This document shows, in pieces, positions 4,973 to 7,610 of a DNA stretch of 7,610 nucleotides; positions within the stretch are counted from its first letter, which is position 1; each line of letters begins with the position of its first letter. Source of the stretch: Dehalococcoidales bacterium (lineage in GTDB: Bacteria; Chloroflexota; Dehalococcoidia; Dehalococcoidales; RBG-16-60-22); the NCBI GenBank assembly GCA_026416775.1, contig JAOAEN010000056.1, positions 1 through 7,610 on the forward strand. Direction: 5' to 3'. The position numbers and the translations under genes are program-made. The notes under the pieces are model-generated. The model saw nothing but the letters and a program-made list of their open reading frames with translations. It ran no database searches and was not told the DNA's origin.

Positions 4973-7009
4973 ATGCAACCAGCGCGCGAGATCTTCTGGA
5001 ATATTGACCAACCGTGGATAATGTATCTTCTCGGTGCCATCACCATCATCGTGCTCCTCTGGGCACTTTTTGCCATACCCCGGCGCTGGCGGCGCGGTGC
5101 CGGGGAAAGCCACCCGGCGAATTTCCAGCGCCTCCGTGCTTTTCTTACCACCGCCATCGTTGACGGGCTCATCCACCGCCGGTTCTTCGGCGCAAGGCCG
5201 AAGGACCCCCGCCCCCGCGAGCTCTACGCCGGACTCATGCACTTCTTCATTTTCGCCGGCTTCGGGGTGCTTCTCCTCGGTGCCTTCCTTGACTTCATTT
5301 CCCACTACTTCTTCCACTTCATGGAGGGTAACTTCTACCTCGGTTATTCGCTGGTCACCGATACCTTCGGCATCCTTGCCGTAATCGGCACGCTCATGGC
5401 AATCTTCCGCCGCTACGCCTTAAAGCCCGCCCGCCTTGACAACCTCCCCGACGATGCCGTAACCATCCTTCTCATCCTCGTTATCCTCCTCACCGGCTTC
5501 GTCATTGAGGGGCTGCGCATCGCGGCAACGGAACTTGAGACCAACCCCGCATGGGCAAAGTGGTCGCCCGGCGGATACGCCTTCGCCCTTGCCTTCAGTG
5601 GTCTTAGCCGCGAGGGGGTGCTCGCCTGGCATGCGGGCATGTGGTGGTTCCACGCGGTGCTCGTGTTCGGCACCGTCGTCTACTTCGCGCTCTACAACAC
5701 CAAGCTCTTCCACATCTTCTGGAGCCCGCTGAACGTCTTTTTCCGCAACCTCGGGCCGCGCGGGGCACTGGTGCCCGTTGACCTTGAAAAGGCGGAGCAT
5801 TTCGGCGCCGGCAAAATTGAGGACTTCACCTGGAAGCAGCTCCTCGACCTTGACGCCTGCACCCGCTGCGGCCGCTGTCAGGACGCCTGCCCGGCCCATG
5901 CGAGCGGTAAAGCCCTCAACCCCAAGAGTCTCGTCCAGAACCTCAAGAAGCACCTCTATGCCGCGTATCCCGGCACCATCTGCCTGAAGCCTGCCGCAGA
6001 CCGCCCCGAGATGGTCGGTGCCGTCATCACCGAGGAAATCATCTGGGACTGCACCACCTGCGCCGCCTGTCAGGAAGCCTGCCCGGTCTTCGTGGAACAC
6101 ATCGATAAGGTCATCGCCATGCGCCGTAACCTCGCCATGGAAAAGGGACAGTTTCCCGATTCCGTGCAGGATGCCCTCAAGAGCCTTTCGGCGCGCGCCC
6201 ATCCCTACCGCGGCACGACGCTCACCCGTACGAGCTGGACGGAGGGCATGGACGTGCCCCTGATAGGCGAGGCAAAAGACGCCAGCATCCTCTACTGGGT
6301 GGGCTGCAGCGCCGCCCTTGATGAACGCAACACAAAGGTGGCAAGGGCAACGGCAAAGCTTCTCAGAGCCGCCGGAGTGAAGTTCGCCATCCTCGGCGAC
6401 GCAGAGGCCTGCTGCGGTGACCCGGCACGGCGGCTCGGCGACGAATACCTTTTCCAGACGCTCTGCCAGCAGAACATCGAGGCCCTCAAGAGCCACGGCG
6501 TCAGGAAGATCGTGACCACGTGCCCCCACTGCTTCAACAGCCTCAGGCACGAATACCCGCGGTTCGGCGGCGACTTTGACGTCGTCCACCACAGCCAGTA
6601 TCTCCTCGCCCTGCTCGAGGAAGGCCGCCTCAGGCTCAAGAGGCAAGCTGCCCCCACCCCCATCACCTACCACGATTCCTGCTACCTCGGCCGCTACAAC
6701 GACATCTACGATGAGCCACGCCGGCTCCTCAAAGCCACCGGCGCTGCTATCGCGGAGCTACCACGCCGCCGCTCGGCGAGCTTCTGCTGCGGTGGGGGCG
6801 GCGGGCATATGTGGATGGAGGAGCCCCCCGATAAGCGCGTCAATCACCGCCGCATTGAAGAAATCATCGCCTCGGGGGCACCCTGCGTGGCCACCGCCTG
6901 CCCCTACTGTCTCACGATGTTTGAAGATGCCATCAAGGCAAAGAGCGTGGAGGAAAGGCTCGTCAGCCGCGATCTTGCCGAGGTCCTTGCCGGGGCACTG
7001 GAGGAGTAG
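4973..7009 (+). CDS. Fused NarI-like cytochrome b / HdrD-like Fe-S oxidoreductase (probable ETF:menaquinone oxidoreductase)
   Basis: A 678-residue membrane enzyme. The N-terminal part has about five helices (near 17-36, 88-110, 123-146, 162-182, 217-241) like NarI/HdrE, with candidate haem-ligand histidines H90, H220 and H227. A cytoplasmic part follows: two 4Fe-4S motifs (C296, C299, C302, C306 and C360, C363, C366, C370), then two complete CCG domains of the HdrD/GlpC type (C445, C480-C481, C517, C520 and C570, C605-C606, C643, C646) that can bind non-cubane 4Fe-4S clusters. Proteins of this build (DUF224, also called EMO) are thought to take electrons from electron-transfer flavoprotein during acyl-CoA oxidation and reduce menaquinone. 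That role is inferred here; no etfAB is in the window. The ATG at 4973 is chosen over the GTG at 4937 because AGGAAGGA precedes it by about 9 nt and because of the promoter position. It is divergent from archease and convergent with the MaoC gene. Confidence 0.92.
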   Translation: MQPAREIFWNIDQPWIMYLLGAITIIVLLWALFAIPRRWRRGAGESHPANFQRLRAFLTTAIVDGLIHRRFFGARPKDPRPRELYAGLMHFFIFAGFGVLLLGAFLDFISHYFFHFMEGNFYLGYSLVTDTFGILAVIGTLMAIFRRYALKPARLDNLPDDAVTILLILVILLTGFVIEGLRIAATELETNPAWAKWSPGGYAFALAFSGLSREGVLAWHAGMWWFHAVLVFGTVVYFALYNTKLFHIFWSPLNVFFRNLGPRGALVPVDLEKAEHFGAGKIEDFTWKQLLDLDACTRCGRCQDACPAHASGKALNPKSLVQNLKKHLYAAYPGTICLKPAADRPEMVGAVITEEIIWDCTTCAACQEACPVFVEHIDKVIAMRRNLAMEKGQFPDSVQDALKSLSARAHPYRGTTLTRTSWTEGMDVPLIGEAKDASILYWVGCSAALDERNTKVARATAKLLRAAGVKFAILGDAEACCGDPARRLGDEYLFQTLCQQNIEALKSHGVRKIVTTCPHCFNSLRHEYPRFGGDFDVVHHSQYLLALLEEGRLRLKRQAAPTPITYHDSCYLGRYNDIYDEPRRLLKATGAAIAELPRRRSASFCCGGGGGHMWMEEPPDKRVNHRRIEEIIASGAPCVATACPYCLTMFEDAIKAKSVEERLVSRDLAEVLAGALEE

Positions 7010-7010
7010 T

Positions 7011-7042
7011 TGCGCATCAGCGCACCTGCGCAATTCCGCACC
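7011..7042. repeat. Tandem array of four 8-bp units (array C) after the oxidoreductase stop
   Basis: One base after the TAG stop, four octamers follow in register: TGCGCATC (7011), AGCGCACC (7019), TGCGCAAT (7027) and TCCGCACC (7035). The octamer in front, GGAGTAGT (7003-7010), covers the stop codon and resembles the divergent unit TGAGTAAT of array A. TGCGC (7011-7015) and GCGCA (7020-7024) form a 5-bp hairpin with the tetraloop ATCA. There is no T-tract, so a standard intrinsic terminator is not shown. Confidence 0.75.
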
Positions 7043-7145
7043 ACGGCCCGCTCGCCGGCAGCAGATCCCGAAAGGCTAAAACGCCACGGTTAAAAGCAAC
7101 AGCCCCGCGATAGGGACATGGCCACGACGACGGCTCGCGGTATCT
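7043..7145. other. Non-coding spacer between repeat arrays C and D
   Basis: About 100 bp between the two arrays in the convergent gap. It holds one perfect 6-bp inverted repeat, CCGCGA (7105-7110) and TCGCGG (7135-7140), separated by 24 bases. I recognise no RNA gene or riboswitch in it and no supported reading frame. Confidence 0.5.
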
Positions 7146-7185
7146 TACGCAACTGCGTCATTACGCATCTGCGCAACCGCGCTAT
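7146..7185. repeat. Tandem array of five 8-bp units (array D) at the end of the MaoC gene
   Basis: Five octamers in register: TACGCAAC (7146), TGCGTCAT (7154), TACGCATC (7162), TGCGCAAC (7170) and CGCGCTAT (7178). The last contains the TAG stop of the MaoC-like gene (7182-7184, minus strand). TGCGT (7154-7158) and ACGCA (7163-7167) pair around a CATT tetraloop, the same geometry as the hairpin in array C. Confidence 0.8.
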
Positions 7186-7610
7186 CCCGCCGTCCGGCGC
7201 GATGGCAGCGCCACCACTGCCGTACCGGTGACCGTCCTGTCCCCGCGGGGGTTTTCCGCCCAGAGCTCGATCCTGACAAGGTGCCGCCCGCCCTCGGTGC
7301 TCTTCTGCGCCACCTTCCCGTTACAGATGATGTCCTCGTTCACCAGGTTCATCCCGCGGTAGCTCCCGCTGAGCTTCACAAGCCTGCCTTCCGTCCCCAT
7401 CCAGTCGGTCACCATCTGGGCAAGAAAGGCAAGTGCCAGCCAGCCGTGCACGATGACCCCGGGCAGCCCGCTGGCCAGGGCAAAGTCTTTATCGTAGTGG
7501 ATCTGATAGTAGTCACCCGAGGCGGCAGCGTACTTCACAAGCTGCATCGTCGTCGGCAGCTTCACCAGTGCCGGCAGCTCCGCACCCTCGTTGATATCTT
7601 CATAATAGAC
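7182..7610 (-). CDS. MaoC-like (R)-enoyl-CoA hydratase/dehydratase, 5' end outside the window
   Basis: A hot-dog-fold protein of the MaoC family, which hydrates enoyl-CoA (or dehydrates 3-hydroxyacyl-CoA/ACP) to or from the (R)-3-hydroxy form. The hydratase 2 motif is clear: ASGDYYQIHYDKDFA with the catalytic Asp and His, followed by GLPGVIVHG. The frame stays open to the window edge and encodes VYYEDINEGAELPALVK, a typical N-terminal segment of the family, so the GTG at 7565 is internal and not the start. At least 142 residues are present, and only a few N-terminal ones are probably missing. Single-domain members of this length often pair with a second hot-dog subunit, which would lie beyond the right edge. 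It converges on the Fe-S oxidoreductase gene; both fit acyl-CoA metabolism but are not in one operon. Its stop codon is part of an 8-bp repeat array. Confidence 0.88.
   Translation of the reverse strand, partial: VYYEDINEGAELPALVKLPTTMQLVKYAAASGDYYQIHYDKDFALASGLPGVIVHGWLALAFLAQMVTDWMGTEGRLVKLSGSYRGMNLVNEDIICNGKVAQKSTEGGRHLVRIELWAENPRGDRTVTGTAVVALPSRRTAG

Noticed and set aside
5420..6673. Long minus-strand open frame opposite the Fe-S oxidoreductase (417 codons)
   Set aside because: The plus strand carries all cluster motifs in order. The antisense product has low complexity (Gly, Ala, Val, Glu) and no domain.
7011..7042. Rho-independent terminator after the oxidoreductase gene
   Set aside because: A short GC hairpin is present but no T-tract follows on either strand, so I list only the repeat.
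7043..7145. Possible structured RNA or riboswitch
   Set aside because: One 6-bp inverted repeat with a 24-base loop is not enough, and no known riboswitch core was recognised.
7118..7231. Small plus-strand frame starting at ATG 7118 after AGGGAC (37 codons)
   Set aside because: It runs through repeat array D and into the MaoC coding region on the other strand; its composition follows the repeat, with no sign of selection as protein.

Overview
The window is GC-rich, densely coding bacterial chromosome. The content suggests an anaerobe that oxidises fatty acids or otherwise handles acyl-CoA: a NarI-like/HdrD-like membrane Fe-S oxidoreductase of the kind that passes electrons from electron-transfer flavoprotein to menaquinone sits next to a MaoC-family hydratase. 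Composition and gene types would fit several lineages (Desulfobacterota, Chloroflexota, anaerobic Actinomycetota or Firmicutes). No taxonomic marker is present, so I do not name one. I see no mobile element, CRISPR array, tRNA or rRNA.

Layout. Positions 2 to about 130 encode an internal piece of a TrpG/PabA-type glutamine amidotransferase, which runs in frame and without a stop into a MATE-family transporter that lacks its N-terminus (to 1366). The transporter end overlaps by 24 bp the end of a convergent TatD-family metal hydrolase (1343-2116, minus). A compact divergent promoter region separates TatD from a small cupin gene (2198-2617, plus). Next comes a minus-strand operon: archease (4841-4431), the RNA ligase RtcB (4395-2938) and a small SH3/KOW-like protein of unknown function (2933-2667). 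Divergent from archease is the 678-residue Fe-S oxidoreductase (4973-7009, plus). Convergent to that is a MaoC-like hydratase (7182-7610, minus), whose 5' end lies beyond the window.

Function. RtcB joins RNA 2',3'-cyclic phosphate and 5'-OH ends, and archease activates it, so the pair is an RNA repair or tRNA splicing module. The third small gene is a candidate partner. The oxidoreductase and MaoC protein fit acyl-CoA metabolism but are in opposite orientation. TatD, cupin and MATE have no evident link to these.

Most notable signals. (1) The intergenic spaces after the cupin, before archease, after the oxidoreductase and after the MaoC gene all carry tandem arrays of a degenerate 8-bp unit close to TGCGCAAY/TACGCAAY. 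Units stay in exact 8-bp register, and a single remnant unit lies in the TatD/cupin space. The unit is nearly palindromic (TTGCGCAA across unit borders). Its core, T-R-C-G-Y-A, keeps pyrimidine/purine alternation through most substitutions, and the arrays fold into hairpins. Array units include two stop codons and the presumed Shine-Dalgarno sequence of archease. (2) The in-frame TrpG-MATE join at the left edge looks like an assembly chimera or a deletion fusion.
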